A stretch of DNA of 64,000 nt from Photorhabdus laumondii subsp. laumondii (GCF_003343245.1 NZ_CP024901.1:3162001-3226000); one strand, 5' to 3'. Numbered from the stretch's first letter, positions 45,901 through 55,113 are shown. Made by a program: numbers and translations. Notes: generated by a model from the sequence alone, not told the origin.

Positions 45901-46868
45901 GCGATTGGATTCCAGAAGCTGAAAACTCTCCCATGTCATCAATCGCACATATATTGTTTAAAGACCCTCGTCTAAAAAATTTCCATTTAGAAGACAAATT
46001 ATCTCAACAATGGCTTTCTAATATTGAACGTTTGAATACTTTATCAGGTGATTCCAGGAAATACGCTTTAGTATATTTAGTCAAACAACTAATTTGGTTA
46101 CATCACCATATTCCAGTGTGGACTAATAATAATTTGTTACATGTTATCAAAAATGGTGAGCCAGACGAGAAGGAAGCATTCTGGAATGGCTATTTCTGGG
46201 GAGAAACCTACCCCAGAAGCTCTCAGTTGTATGATACTTTGAAACCATTTTTACTAGGCTTTTTACGTAATAGCGTGTCATTTCACTCTGAGCATCAAAC
46301 AAATTCAGTAGCAAATTTTTTATTATTTGGTTGGGCTAGTAAATTGTATGAAAAATCAAAGCAATTTATTTCCGATTCTGAATTTAGAGATGCTCTTTTT
46401 TATGGTGATGAGAAGTTACGCCATAAAATCCTATGGTTGCTATGGAGGCTTTCTTCAAAAGATGAACCTGATAATAAATTTTTTTTACAATGGCGAGATT
46501 TAATAATTCAATTTTTTACCCATGTTTGGCCTCGTCAAAAGGCAATAAAATCACCAGAAACAACAGAAAATATTTCCCGTCTTTTATTTTCTCAAGAAAC
46601 TATGTTTCCAAAGTTAGTAGATATTGTTATGCCTTTCTTAACATGCACGAACAATGGTGCATCCTTGATGTATTATATTAAAAACGAAGCAATAGTTAAA
46701 AAATTCCCTAAAGAAACAATAGCGGTTTTATCCAATACTTTACCTGAGGATGTAAAGAAATGGCCTTATGATTTTGAGAAATGGCTTGAAAAAATGGAAA
46801 AAGCTGATGCCAGCTTAGGTTCTGATAGCAAATTCATTGAGCTTAAATATAAGTGGGAGTATCGCTAG
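42990..46868 (+). CDS. Large SIR2-domain protein, probable NAD-degrading antiphage effector
   Basis: 1292 residues. The start is TTG, supported by AAGGAGAG 5 bp upstream. The N-terminal ~290 residues are a SIR2 fold: FFCGAGIS (26-32), TTNFDRLF (Asn146, Asp148), YLHGRS (His183) and FIGYSANDPPMQYLL (~230-244), the Asn/His pair expected for NAD hydrolysis. The remaining ~1000 residues are AT-rich-coded, with many Trp and charged helices and no motif I know; such tails usually sense phage proteins. It resembles defence-associated sirtuins (DSR-type) in architecture and length. Those deplete NAD+ on infection and abort it; this activity is inferred here. Codon use is far more AT-rich than in the neighbouring R-M cassette. 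Confidence 0.85.
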   Translation: MRFIQDGPLIPDELLLARDQGHVVFFCGAGISLAKAKLPNFFQLAQKVIDLLGTTNDSQARQLYDFLNKGLKDKEGNEVALPSYASTLISTDRIFSLLEQEFETNLIEKTVAQVLKPSDTVDTSAHKLLLDLATTSEGRVQLITTNFDRLFNDCSLTEIPCFLPPNLPDLSKNELIDGLVYLHGRSNSDYIGAEGNGFVLSGSEFGRAYLSDGWATNFIREIFSKYTVVFIGYSANDPPMQYLLEGLNKNLIKAKNVYAFQSGTIEEARKLWEHKGVQAIAYSPEDKHTALWETLDAWAKKAKNVEQWYSETIEIARRGPTNLLPHERGQVAHIVSTSKGMKKFALIDNPPPAEWLCVFDRNIRLATHSNNHWPLRCNTSPEPFTLYGLDFDKTPDIYQKNNEDIDKEIAKKAWDAFQPHHDDIKELNKKHFASFRTTSEYGNSKLSNRQWFLGVWLAKVAHQPTAIWWATKQNYLKPAIQHYILQKLKENKVDSEIRKIWQYLIESWQYEYKDEDFERHWYSLSHEIKTYGWNEVTFRQYIKLTRPYLAVSSKINSLLPPINTITELRKFLELDVRYIEKHHFDAINIPNSLLIKVIPELRKNIEYAYSLESEKRTPHSVRLLSPIREDSSIELGLSIRDVGLEGYVLRYVHLYERLIQLDLYEARNEFLSWPRNNPIFSQLRIWIACKPEIVPSSDFYPLINALSDDEFWNEHNQRDLMLTLADRWDELRENECIEIVERLLKGRLIPACIDSNLGDKWQADSILNRIFWLKNKGCHFYIDIKERVRELQNIYPEWEIGLADNAITSMEPKGGYISIESNCNELLGIPIRDIIPQALEFNSVERIVSERNDPFKGLSKQYPLRAFSALRHWAKEKKEYPKEIWEKFLSSESRKNDKKKFIYFIARQMMSYSNKDLVSIIDPVLCWISSINEKLASIDIDIYDTLLKHLIDTIGIMPTPITTIEIKRERRDWIPEAENSPMSSIAHILFKDPRLKNFHLEDKLSQQWLSNIERLNTLSGDSRKYALVYLVKQLIWLHHHIPVWTNNNLLHVIKNGEPDEKEAFWNGYFWGETYPRSSQLYDTLKPFLLGFLRNSVSFHSEHQTNSVANFLLFGWASKLYEKSKQFISDSEFRDALFYGDEKLRHKILWLLWRLSSKDEPDNKFFLQWRDLIIQFFTHVWPRQKAIKSPETTENISRLLFSQETMFPKLVDIVMPFLTCTNNGASLMYYIKNEAIVKKFPKETIAVLSNTLPEDVKKWPYDFEKWLEKMEKADASLGSDSKFIELKYKWEYR

Positions 46869-46949
46869 ACACTAATACAAATAACAGTCCCTCTCTCTAT
46901 GAGTCTGTGGCTTTGCATATAGCGTTAACTGCAACATCCCTAAAGTAGT

Positions 46950-46993
46950 GAGTGAACCTGTTCTGTAACCAGTATAGTTCACTCCTTTTAGTT
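46950..46993 (+). terminator. Putative terminator after the SIR2 gene
   Basis: GAGTGAAC and GTTCACTC form an 8-bp stem with a 19-nt loop, followed by CTTTTAGTTTT. Confidence 0.55.
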
Positions 46994-47049
46994 TTCCCCT
47001 TTCCACAACAAGCGGGCAAATAGCAGGTTATTCATTACTATGATCAATA

Positions 47050-47343
47050 TTATTCCTCTGTCACATGGAGTTTCAAACCTAATGCTTTAACGACTTTCAG
47101 AATAGTGCCAAACTCAGGGTCTCCGTCACCAGATAACGCCCGATATAAACTCTCACGAGACAGACCGGCATCTTTTGCCACCTGAGTCATACCATGCGCA
47201 CGCGCAATTGTACCTAACGCACGCACAATAAAGGCAGGATCATCACCCGCTTCTTCAATACAGGCATTCAAATACGCAGCCATATCTACTTTGGTTTTCA
47301 GGTATTCTGCTGAATCCCAACGAGTAAACTGTTCATTTATCAT
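47050..47343 (-). CDS. Addiction-module antidote protein (HigA-like, HI1420 family), apparently orphan
   Basis: 97-residue helix-turn-helix protein of the family that neutralises RelE/HigB-like toxins and represses its own operon. The N-terminal segment FTRWDSAEYLKTKVDMAAYL and the HTH GMTQVAKDAGLSRESLYRALS (near residues 50-72) are typical, as is the ending VVKALGLKLHVTEE. In intact modules the toxin gene lies immediately upstream. Here the ~190 bp upstream hold none and the next gene (XRE regulator) is on the other strand. It may be an orphan antitoxin retained after loss of the toxin. Confidence 0.85.
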   Translation of the reverse strand: MINEQFTRWDSAEYLKTKVDMAAYLNACIEEAGDDPAFIVRALGTIARAHGMTQVAKDAGLSRESLYRALSGDGDPEFGTILKVVKALGLKLHVTEE

Positions 47344-47536
47344 GTTGTTCTTTCCAACTGTGAGCTAATTATAAAACCAGTTTAATGTCTTTATTTTATG
47401 TTTTTATTACCGCCATAAAAGCTTCAAACCTGAGTTTTCTGATAAGTTAGCCAGTAAAGTTTCTCTTTTTCTTATTTTGGATATTTTTGCAAATGAGAGA
47501 TATTCTATCTTAGGATTTTTTATTAAGGCAAAACGG

Positions 47537-47797
47537 ATGAGCTCAATTTACTCAGAAGAATACCAGCGTGTTATCCGATTATTACGCGAAACACGCCTAG
47601 AAAAAGGCATTACACAGGAAAAATTGGCACAAGCATTTGGCCGTCCTCAATCATTTATAGCCAAAGTTGAGAATGGTGAAAGAAGACTAGATGTCGTGGA
47701 ATTTGTGCACATGGCCGGTTTGTTGTCATTAAATCCAGCCCAGATTCTAGACAAAATAAAGCTGAAAAAACCAAGTCTTAACAGCAACCTAAAGTGA
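47537..47797 (+). CDS. XRE-family transcriptional regulator
   Basis: Small DNA-binding protein of 86 residues, starting MSSIYSEEYQRVIRLL; a longer frame adds 20 residues without a ribosome binding site. The helix-turn-helix is GITQEKLAQAFGRPQSFIAKVENGERRLD (near residues 22-50), cited here by its ends. It is divergent from the antidote gene, and the shared 190-bp intergenic space may hold its operator. Target genes are unknown. A good terminator follows. Confidence 0.85.
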   Translation: MSSIYSEEYQRVIRLLRETRLEKGITQEKLAQAFGRPQSFIAKVENGERRLDVVEFVHMAGLLSLNPAQILDKIKLKKPSLNSNLK

Positions 47798-47821
47798 ATA
47801 TCCATAGTGCATACCATAAAT

Positions 47822-47860
47822 AAAAACACCAAAAAACGCTTTAGTTTTATTGGTGTTTTT
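47822..47860. terminator. Bidirectional terminator after the XRE gene
   Basis: AAAAACACCAA and TTGGTGTTTTT form an 11-bp stem with A and T runs on both sides. Confidence 0.85.
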
Positions 47861-48007
47861 AGTTTAGGCTTCAATCGATGTCTATAGACTCTGGGAACTT
47901 TCCACTCTTATAAATTACGAATAAAAATACATATAAATCAGCACATTGCAATAACAGGAACTCACAAGACCATGAAAATACCACGTTCTAATCAGGGGGT
48001 TAGTTTG

Positions 48008-48182
48008 CGCCCTACATCGGTTGCATCTTGCCTCGCATCCTGCTCCGAGGCCATCTGCCGCAACAGAATGGCCAGTTCGGCCGGGTCACCGTCGCGACGG
48101 ACTTCGGCAAGCAGCTCCGCTGCATAAGTCGATCAGCGCGGAAGTGCTCGGCCATGACCTCATCATGCGATCTATCTTTCAT
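48008..48182 (-). pseudogene. Frameshifted and truncated antidote (HigA-like) gene
   Basis: Begins MKDRSHDEVMAEHFRAD behind an excellent AGGAGG site, a start typical of addiction-module antidote proteins. The frame is then lost at GATCGACTTATG. In the next frame the family sequence resumes as AELLAEVRRDGDPAELAILL, which fits loss of a single base. The HTH half that should follow is missing; the sequence departs after RQMA. No toxin gene is recognised next to it. Confidence 0.75.
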
Positions 48183-48246
48183 TTGGTGCCACCCTCCTTT
48201 CAAAGTGCACGGTTTGGTAGCCAAGTTCCGTGCGATGCCATCGCGG

Positions 48247-49059
48247 CTAGAAAAGGATACTTTCGTCCCAACCACCGTGTTTCGCCTGTGTCACTTTAGC
48301 TTTTATCCTCGCCTCTAGCGACTTGATAAACCGAACCGAGGCCGCAACGTGATTGAAGATCAACAGGCTTTCCTCATAATTCAGGATTGGGTTGTCGTGA
48401 GCTAAGCTCTTGTTGTTCCGCACATCGTTAAAGGCTTCAAGCACCGAGATGCTGGACTTTAAGATACGCTCGGTCATCGCTGACTCAAGATGACCTCCAT
48501 CACGTAACGCCTTCACATACTCGCCAAAGACGCTATGCAACGGTTTGCCACGGGTGATCGTGATGCCGTGAGGCGCACATGTTACACGGATAAACTTGTT
48601 GACGAACGTATGAAGCCGATCTAACCCGCCCTCAGGTTGATTTTTCTCGATAGCTTCGCGAACGTGCTCCGCCACCACCTCGAAATCTCGTTCATCCGCG
48701 ATGGCTATCAGCGCATCTAGCTCAGCAACCGGCTGGTCACTGAGAAGCCGCTGAGCGATCTTCCGGCAATCGTCAATCAGCACTGGGTTGCTGTCACCAA
48801 AGCACTGCTTTTCGCTGGCGTAGTCGACCAAACCGCCGATAACTCGACCCACCACATAGTTCGCCTCCAACTCCCAGAAGGTGCGCATACGGTTAGCCTT
48901 CGACGTGCCGCGCGCTCGGTAGCATTCAGCATCAATTTCCACCCGGTATTCGACGAAAAAGTCGCCGAAGGTTCGGTCGGAAAAATTGAGGACGTACCCG
49001 CCGCTCATTCCGAGCAGCCTTTCCAGTTTCCGACGTTCACTTCCGCTAAGATCGGACAT
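48247..49059 (-). CDS. Abortive-infection family protein (Abi_C-like C-terminus)
   Basis: 270 residues from the ATG at 49059, with GGAGCACC just upstream; a frame 14 codons longer is less likely because it overlaps the endonuclease stop. The C-terminal ~90 residues (ILKSSISVLEAFNDVRNNKSLAHDNP, cited by its SLAHDNP core, then EESLLIFNHVAASVRFI) resemble the Abi_C domain found in abortive-infection proteins. The rest has no motif I know. It starts 13 bp after the endonuclease gene, so M, R and Abi form one operon. Function in phage defence is inferred. Confidence 0.78.
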   Translation of the reverse strand: MSDLSGSERRKLERLLGMSGGYVLNFSDRTFGDFFVEYRVEIDAECYRARGTSKANRMRTFWELEANYVVGRVIGGLVDYASEKQCFGDSNPVLIDDCRKIAQRLLSDQPVAELDALIAIADERDFEVVAEHVREAIEKNQPEGGLDRLHTFVNKFIRVTCAPHGITITRGKPLHSVFGEYVKALRDGGHLESAMTERILKSSISVLEAFNDVRNNKSLAHDNPILNYEESLLIFNHVAASVRFIKSLEARIKAKVTQAKHGGWDESILF

Positions 49060-49072
49060 AGGTGCTCCTATC

Positions 49073-49813
49073 TCAGCCCAATCGTGCCGCTTCTGCCGCA
49101 ACGTGGCCTGCTAAAGCTGCCACGAACGTCTTGAGGCTGGTCATTGAAGACAGCTCCGCGAAATCGCCGGTATTCACTGCACTGCGCTCCGCCGCGATGA
49201 CGGCAGCGGTAGTGTAAAGCTGCTCCTGCACCAGTCGCTGACACAGCAGGTCATACCGCTTGAGATATGACGCGCCCTTGAATTCCTCGAACACAGGAAA
49301 GTGTGGCGACGAGTCGCGGACGGATTTACGAGACTCCGACGCATCCTCAACCATCATCATCCACCCTACAAATGGACGCGGTTGCTTGCCGAAAGCTTCT
49401 TCACGGAAGGCTGTCCATAAATCATGAGCCGTCCCGATTGCTTCCTCAGTTCGATTATTAAAGTTGTTTCCGAACGAGGGGCCTACTTGGCTTTTCAGTT
49501 CGATGGCTGCGATTAATTGTCCCTTGTAGAGCACCAAAAGATCCCACAGTTTAGTCGGACGAAAATATCCGGGCAGGGTCAGCATCGCCCGGTTCTGGTG
49601 AATCTCAGCATGGGCTAGCCCATTGGCCTTGATGATGTCGAGCACCAAAGCCAAGAACCCGTCCATGTTCTTGCCAGCGGTGACTCCGGCACGTTCACCT
49701 TGGTCGGCCTTGCCCGACTCTATTTGTTTTTGTCTTGCTGCTTCGCGGTTGCCCCAAAACGCCTTCACGGCTTCGCGGGCTTTCTGTTCGTAGTCGACGA
49801 GATCGAGCGCCAT
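49073..49813 (-). CDS. Type II restriction endonuclease, PaeR7I/XhoI family
   Basis: Predicted to cut CTCGAG. The 246 residues are the length I recall for R.PaeR7I. The family core is visible: a probable PD-(D/E)xK site in [21 protein letters not shown] (Asp near 90, ELK near 104), then [14 protein letters not shown], characteristic of the XhoI group. The ATG directly follows the methylase stop (GGAGAATAAATGG), so translation is coupled. It is GC-rich compared with the chromosome. Specificity is inferred from the family. Confidence 0.88.
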   Translation of the reverse strand: MALDLVDYEQKAREAVKAFWGNREAARQKQIESGKADQGERAGVTAGKNMDGFLALVLDIIKANGLAHAEIHQNRAMLTLPGYFRPTKLWDLLVLYKGQLIAAIELKSQVGPSFGNNFNNRTEEAIGTAHDLWTAFREEAFGKQPRPFVGWMMMVEDASESRKSVRDSSPHFPVFEEFKGASYLKRYDLLCQRLVQEQLYTTAAVIAAERSAVNTGDFAELSSMTSLKTFVAALAGHVAAEAARLG

Positions 49814-51562
49814 TTATTCTCCATTTCCCCCGAGGGCAGATCGTTCTTCTTGGCTTAAGTCGTAGAGCCTGAACACAGCCCGGTTGCAAGCTTGCAAGTC
49901 CCGTTTGATAGCAGCCTCGGCTAACTCACGGCGCAGCGGTTCTGACACTTCAGCCCAGTGCGGAATGCGAATGCGGCGCAGGTACTGAGCTTGGAAGCGT
50001 AGGAATCCACCCCGCATTTTCGTTGAATAGGTCGCCACAAACAGACGAGTGACCGCGGATAGCAGGACAGCCTGCAAGGCCCGTAAATCCCAGTCGTCTG
50101 ACGTGACGTAGTAGAGGTTGTGGTGAGGATACAGTTCACCATTTTCATAGACGATATGCGCCTGTCCCTTGATATCTGGAATCAGGAGCTTTGGCCTCGC
50201 AGCCAACGACGGCGTGATGCGGTCAATTGTGCGATACCAGTTGGCCGGAGCTTTCTGCGCACAGTGACGCCCAGCGATCACCTCTCGTCGAGCCTCAAGG
50301 TAGCGCCGCAGACGGGGATACTCGTCAAGATCGACCAGTCCGCCCTGCTCAGCAAAGGGGTTGATAACACCCAGACCGCGCCACTCCACTTCGCCGGTCA
50401 TGATGTCTTTGGTTGTTACCAGCGGCACCTTCCGGTCTGGCTCAACATTAAGCGCGTCGAAATCCCCGATAAATGCTTTGTCCGCGCCAGTCGCAACACC
50501 GATCCCGACCTTACACCCTGCCTCTTCCAGCAGGGGAAAGTCCCCCTCCAGACGGCGAATAACCGCCATCTGGTCGAATGACTCCAGCAACCACGGCTCC
50601 GAACCGTTGGTCACTTGGGCAAGTTCACGCGCCGGGCCGACTTCCTTCGGCAGCGAGGGTGCTTTGAGCAAACCTGCCAATGCGGTCAGCGTCGCAGGGT
50701 CAATAGCCGGGCGGTAAGCGATGCGCGTTGGCCTCGGCACTTCACGGCTGATGATAGTGATTGCTGGGTAAGCAATCACATCGGAGTGGAAGGCAGGTGT
50801 ATCCACCATGTCGACATAGACTTTCAGGTGGAACCGCTCGGCTACGAGGCTGCGCAGTGGCCCGCCATAGCGGTTTTTCATCCAGCGATCAGCGCAGATG
50901 AAGCCTAGGCTGCCACCATCCGACAAAACCGACAGAGACCGCTCAATGAAGGGAATGTAGATATCTGCCCGGTCATACATCGTCAGGTAACGACTACGAT
51001 ATTCTGCAAGCAGCGGTGCCGGAATCAACTCCTGACGAACATAGGGTGGGTTGCCAACCACAAAATCAAATTGCCCCTCCAGCGGTGCCAGCAGGAAATC
51101 GCCTTGCGACAGCCAGTAACTAGCCAACGTGACCGCAGCATTCGCAGCGATCCCTTGCCGCCTGAGCAGTGTGACAACGGCAGCTTTGGTGCTCTTAAAG
51201 GTCTCGTGGTGCAATTCCACCGCCCGGATTGCATCGGTTAGTTCGTCGAGCGCGGAACCGCTCGGCCTTGCTGCCCGCCATGCACTCAGTAGCCGCTCAA
51301 TGATCGGCAACAGAAAGTCGCCACCACCAAATGACGGCTCCAAAAGCCGCTTTTCGTGAAGCGGTTGATCCTCTGTGTAACCAACCAAGTCGAGAATGAA
51401 ATCCACCACCTCAAAGCGCGTGAAAATGGCCCCTCGGGCTTCGAGCCCGCCCTCTGTCGCCAAAGCCTCAGTCGCTGCCGTGACGGGACATACAGGCACT
51501 GCAACAGCTCTAGGAGTAACCTTGCTGCGCACGCTGTTTGCGGCGTCTAGTTGTTGGGTCAT
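49814..51562 (-). CDS. N6-adenine DNA methyltransferase of the PaeR7I/XhoI type
   Basis: Protects host DNA by methylating adenine in the sequence cut by the partner endonuclease. Of the 582 residues, motif I is [14 protein letters not shown] (~residue 72) and motif IV is [11 protein letters not shown] (~165-178). The C-terminal half ([25 protein letters not shown]) is a target-recognition region of TaqI/PaeR7I-like enzymes. M.PaeR7I is about 530 residues as I recall, so this is slightly longer. It is the first gene of the cassette and is followed without a gap by the endonuclease. Confidence 0.9.
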   Translation of the reverse strand: MTQQLDAANSVRSKVTPRAVAVPVCPVTAATEALATEGGLEARGAIFTRFEVVDFILDLVGYTEDQPLHEKRLLEPSFGGGDFLLPIIERLLSAWRAARPSGSALDELTDAIRAVELHHETFKSTKAAVVTLLRRQGIAANAAVTLASYWLSQGDFLLAPLEGQFDFVVGNPPYVRQELIPAPLLAEYRSRYLTMYDRADIYIPFIERSLSVLSDGGSLGFICADRWMKNRYGGPLRSLVAERFHLKVYVDMVDTPAFHSDVIAYPAITIISREVPRPTRIAYRPAIDPATLTALAGLLKAPSLPKEVGPARELAQVTNGSEPWLLESFDQMAVIRRLEGDFPLLEEAGCKVGIGVATGADKAFIGDFDALNVEPDRKVPLVTTKDIMTGEVEWRGLGVINPFAEQGGLVDLDEYPRLRRYLEARREVIAGRHCAQKAPANWYRTIDRITPSLAARPKLLIPDIKGQAHIVYENGELYPHHNLYYVTSDDWDLRALQAVLLSAVTRLFVATYSTKMRGGFLRFQAQYLRRIRIPHWAEVSEPLRRELAEAAIKRDLQACNRAVFRLYDLSQEERSALGGNGE

Positions 51563-51571
51563 CCCAAATCC

Positions 51572-51905
51572 TCATTGGCGCGGCGTGATGACGCCGACAT
51601 GCTTGTAAAGTGTGGTTCGGGACACGCCATAACGGCGGGCCACCTCGGCCACCTGAATATCGGGATCGCGCAACAGGGCTTTGATCTCGCGCACCTGCTG
51701 GTCGTCCAGCTTCGGTTTGCAGCCACAGGCCCGGCCTGCGTCCGCTCCCGGATTAAGCCGCGCTCGAACTCGGCCAGTGCCGCGAACACATGGAAAACCA
51801 ATCTGCCCGCTGCGCTGCTCAAGGTCAGCCACGATCTGCATCAGATCGGCGAGGCTACGCCCGAGTCGATCCAGCCGCCACAACACTTTAGTGCCAGTCT
51901 ATGCC
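51572..51905 (-). pseudogene. Remnant of a Tn3-type resolvase/serine recombinase gene
   Basis: The fragment begins VLWRLDRLGRSLADLMQIVADLEQR, so the N-terminal catalytic-serine region is missing. The middle, GRLVFHVFAALAEFERGLIRERTQAG, is in a second frame. The C-terminal HTH, CGCKPKLDDQQVREIKALL then VAEVARRYGVSRTTLYKHV, returns to the first frame. Two compensating frameshifts plus the truncation make it non-functional. It ends 10 bp from the guaA stop codon and suggests that a Tn3-like or plasmid element brought in the R-M cassette. Confidence 0.88.
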
Positions 51906-51915
51906 GGATTCGGGA

Positions 51916-53493
51916 TCATTCCCACTCAATAGTCGCAGGTGGTTTGCCGCTGACATCATAGACAACTCTTGATATCCCATTGACTTCATTGATGATCCGG
52001 TTAGAAACCCGGCCTAGGAAATCGTATGGTAAATGCGCCCAATGTGCGGTCATAAAATCAATCGTTTCTACTGCTCGCAACGAAACAACCCAGTCATATT
52101 TACGACCATCCCCCATCACACCCACGGAGCGAACTGGCAAGAATACGGTAAACGCCTGACTGACTTTATTGTACAAATCAGCTTTGTGCAGCTCTTCGAT
52201 GAAAATAGCATCAGCCTGCCGTAACAGATCGCAGTACTCTTTCTTCACTTCACCCAGTACACGAACGCCCAAACCTGGGCCTGGGAATGGATGACGGTTC
52301 AACATGTCATAAGGCAATCCCAATTCCAAACCAATTTTACGTACTTCATCTTTGAACAACTCTTTCAGCGGTTCCACCAGACCCAATTTCATCTCTTCCG
52401 GCAAACCACCTACGTTATGATGAGATTTGATAACGTGTGCTTTGCCGGTCGCAGATGCCGCTGATTCGATAACATCTGGGTAAATAGTGCCTTGTGCCAG
52501 CCATTTAACCTGAGCCTGTTTGCTCGCCTCTTCATCAAAGACTTCAACAAACACACGGCCAATTGTTTTACGCTTCTCTTCCGGATCATTAATGCCAGCC
52601 AGTGCAGTCAGGAAGCGATCTTCTGCGGGAACATGAACAATATTCAGTCCAAATTTGCCGGCAAACATTTCCATCACTTGAGTGGCTTCATTCAAACGCA
52701 GTAAACCATTATCAACAAATACACAGGTCAGGCGGTTACCAATTGCACGATGCAGTAACAATGCAGTGACAGAGGAATCAACACCACCGGACAGCCCCAA
52801 AATAACGTGATCCTCACCAACCTGTTCACGCAGGCGTACAACGGTATCTTCGATAATAGAAGCAGGCGTCCACAACGCTTCACATTGGCATACATCCAGT
52901 ACAAAACGTTCCAATATACGCTGTCCCTGATGGGTATGAGTGACTTCCGGGTGGAATTGCACGCCATAAAAACGTTTTTCTTCATTTGCTATGATGGCAA
53001 ATGGACAGGTATCAGTGCTGGCGATAGTGATAAAGTCCTCGGGAATTGCAGTAACTTTATCACCGTGACTCATCCATACATCCAATGATGGTTTACCTTG
53101 CTCATTTAATGAATCTTGGATCCCACGGAATAATGCACTTTCCGCTTTAATCTCAACCTGAGCATACCCAAATTCACGCTCAGTAGAATCTTCTACCTTA
53201 CCACCAAACTGTACTGACATCGTTTGCATGCCATAGCAGACCCCCAGAACCGGAACGCCAGCGTTGAAAACATATTCAGGAGCACGTGGACTTCCTTGTG
53301 CTGTGGTACTTTCCGGGCCACCGGAAAGAATAATGCCGCTTGGGTTAAATTCGCGGATTTGCTCTTCAGTGACATCCCATGCCCAAAGTTCACAATAAAC
53401 CCCGATTTCACGGATACGGCGAGCAATCAATTGAGTATATTGCGAACCAAAATCAAGGATAAGAATGCGGTGCTGATGGATATTAGTTGTCAT
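51916..53493 (-). CDS. guaA: GMP synthase (glutamine-hydrolysing)
   Basis: Aminates XMP to GMP using glutamine and ATP. The start [18 protein letters not shown] gives 525 residues, the same as E. coli. The N-terminal amidotransferase domain has Cys86 (GVCYGMQ) and His/Glu in FHPEVTHT. The ATP pyrophosphatase domain has the P-loop [10 protein letters not shown] near residue 230, and the dimerisation domain ends PPATIEWE. It is second in guaBA, 73 bp after guaB. Its 3' end is the junction with the GC-rich island; no terminator is seen between them. Confidence 0.97.
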   Translation of the reverse strand: MTTNIHQHRILILDFGSQYTQLIARRIREIGVYCELWAWDVTEEQIREFNPSGIILSGGPESTTAQGSPRAPEYVFNAGVPVLGVCYGMQTMSVQFGGKVEDSTEREFGYAQVEIKAESALFRGIQDSLNEQGKPSLDVWMSHGDKVTAIPEDFITIASTDTCPFAIIANEEKRFYGVQFHPEVTHTHQGQRILERFVLDVCQCEALWTPASIIEDTVVRLREQVGEDHVILGLSGGVDSSVTALLLHRAIGNRLTCVFVDNGLLRLNEATQVMEMFAGKFGLNIVHVPAEDRFLTALAGINDPEEKRKTIGRVFVEVFDEEASKQAQVKWLAQGTIYPDVIESAASATGKAHVIKSHHNVGGLPEEMKLGLVEPLKELFKDEVRKIGLELGLPYDMLNRHPFPGPGLGVRVLGEVKKEYCDLLRQADAIFIEELHKADLYNKVSQAFTVFLPVRSVGVMGDGRKYDWVVSLRAVETIDFMTAHWAHLPYDFLGRVSNRIINEVNGISRVVYDVSGKPPATIEWE

Positions 53494-53566
53494 GTGCGGT
53501 GAATTCCAAAAAAACAAGTAACAAATAAAGATAAGTGGCCCTTATATGGGCCACAATAAATATGGA

Positions 53567-55033
53567 TTACAAACCTAACCGGTAGTTTGGAGACTCTTTG
53601 ATGATAGTGACATCGTGAACGTGGCTTTCCTGAATACCGGCATTACTGATGCGAACAAATTCTGCTTTGGTTCTCAACTCATCAATAGTTGCACAGCCAG
53701 TCAGCCCCATACAGGAACGCAAGCCTCCCATTTGCTGATGGACAATGTTTTTCAGCAAGCCTTTATAGGCAACACGGCCTTCAATACCTTCCGGCACCAG
53801 TTTGTCTGCGGCATTATCAGTTTGGAAATATCGATCAGAAGAGCCTTTGGACATCGCCCCCAATGATCCCATACCACGATAAGATTTAAATGAACGTCCT
53901 TGGTAGAGCTCAATTTCTCCTGGTGATTCTTCTGTCCCTGCCAACATAGAGCCCACCATAACACACGACGCTCCCGCGGCGATGGCTTTGGCAATATCGC
54001 CAGAGAAACGAATACCACCATCAGCAATAACTGGAATGCCGGTGCCTTCCAGCGCTTCAACGGCATCAGAGATAGCGGTAATTTGTGGTACCCCTACACC
54101 AGTAACAATACGGGTAGTACAGATAGAACCGGGACCAATACCGACTTTAACCGCATTGACGCCAGCCGCTACCAGCGCTTTTGCGCCTTCTCCAGTCGCC
54201 ACGTTACCACCAATAATTTGTAGATTCGGGTACTTAGCACGGGTTTCACGGATACGTTGCAACACCCCTTCAGAATGACCATGCGAGGAATCAATCAGCA
54301 GAACATCAATACCAGCAGCAACCAATGCATCAATACGCGCTTCATTGCCAGCACCGGCACCAACCGCGGCACCAACACGTAAACGACCACGTGCATCCTT
54401 ACAGGCGTTTGGTTTACGTTCTGCTTTCTGAAAATCTTTAACCGTGATCATGCCAAGCAGATGAAAGTTTTCATCAACTACCAGCGCTTTTTCAACACGT
54501 TTTTCGTGCATTTTCTGCAACACAACTTCACGGGCTTCACCTTCTTTTACTGTCACCAGACGCGCTTTAGGCGTCATTACCGCAGTAACAGGCTGATCCA
54601 AATCGGTAACGAAACGTACATCACGGCCAGTAATAATACCAACCAACTCATTTCCTTCAGTGACAACCGGATAACCCGCAAAACCATTACGTTCTGTCAA
54701 TTCTTTAACTTCACGCAGCGTTGTTTCAGGTGCCACTGTGACGGGATCTGTCACAACACCACTCTCATGTTTTTTGACTCGGCTAACTTCTTCTGCCTGA
54801 CGCTCAATGGACATATTTTTATGGATAAAACCCATTCCACCTTCCTGAGCCAACGCGATAGCCAAACCGGATTCGGTGACGGTATCCATAGCGGCAGATA
54901 ACATAGGAACTTTCAGACAAATGGAGGAAGTCAGTTGAGTAGACAGGTCAGCAGTGTTAGGTAAAACAGTAGAGTGGGCAGGAACTAACAGAACATCATC
55001 AAAGGTTAAAGCTTCTTTTTTAATTCGTAACAT
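53567..55033 (-). CDS. guaB: IMP dehydrogenase
   Basis: Oxidises IMP to XMP with NAD+, the committed step to guanine nucleotides. The start [21 protein letters not shown] gives 488 residues, as in E. coli; a longer frame adds 29 non-homologous residues. Two CBS domains lie at ~95-205. The catalytic Cys is in [13 protein letters not shown] (~305), and the flap region follows [11 protein letters not shown] PurR-like box lies 65 bp upstream. Confidence 0.97.
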   Translation of the reverse strand: MLRIKKEALTFDDVLLVPAHSTVLPNTADLSTQLTSSICLKVPMLSAAMDTVTESGLAIALAQEGGMGFIHKNMSIERQAEEVSRVKKHESGVVTDPVTVAPETTLREVKELTERNGFAGYPVVTEGNELVGIITGRDVRFVTDLDQPVTAVMTPKARLVTVKEGEAREVVLQKMHEKRVEKALVVDENFHLLGMITVKDFQKAERKPNACKDARGRLRVGAAVGAGAGNEARIDALVAAGIDVLLIDSSHGHSEGVLQRIRETRAKYPNLQIIGGNVATGEGAKALVAAGVNAVKVGIGPGSICTTRIVTGVGVPQITAISDAVEALEGTGIPVIADGGIRFSGDIAKAIAAGASCVMVGSMLAGTEESPGEIELYQGRSFKSYRGMGSLGAMSKGSSDRYFQTDNAADKLVPEGIEGRVAYKGLLKNIVHQQMGGLRSCMGLTGCATIDELRTKAEFVRISNAGIQESHVHDVTIIKESPNYRLGL

Positions 55034-55097
55034 AAGCAATATCTCACCAAGCTGCTGAAAATTTAAGGTATAAAATATTGCCGTGGCATTATACAGA

Positions 55098-55113
55098 ACG
55101 TAATCGGTTGCCT
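55098..55113 (-). promoter_or_regulatory. Probable PurR operator of guaBA
   Basis: Read on the minus strand, AGGCAACCGATTACGT matches the PurR consensus ACGCAAACGTTTTCGT at 12 of 16 positions. It is 65 bp upstream of the guaB start, where the E. coli gua operator also lies. Confidence 0.6.

Larger units (their letters stand above)
47995..51915. mobile_element. GC-rich transferred segment carrying a PaeR7I-type R-M system and an Abi gene
   Basis: The base composition changes abruptly from AT-rich to clearly GC-rich at about 47995 and back at the guaA stop (51916). The segment contains methylase, endonuclease and abortive-infection genes in one direction, bounded by a broken antitoxin gene (left) and a broken serine-recombinase gene (right). 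I found no terminal inverted repeats or target duplication by eye. Insertion directly at the 3' end of guaA fits the known use of that site by genomic islands, but no integrase is present. Confidence 0.8.

Noticed and set aside
51900..51930. Attachment site (direct repeat of the guaA 3' end)
   Set aside because: I looked for the guaA end sequence at the left edge of the island and did not find it; without a second copy or an integrase I do not call an att site.
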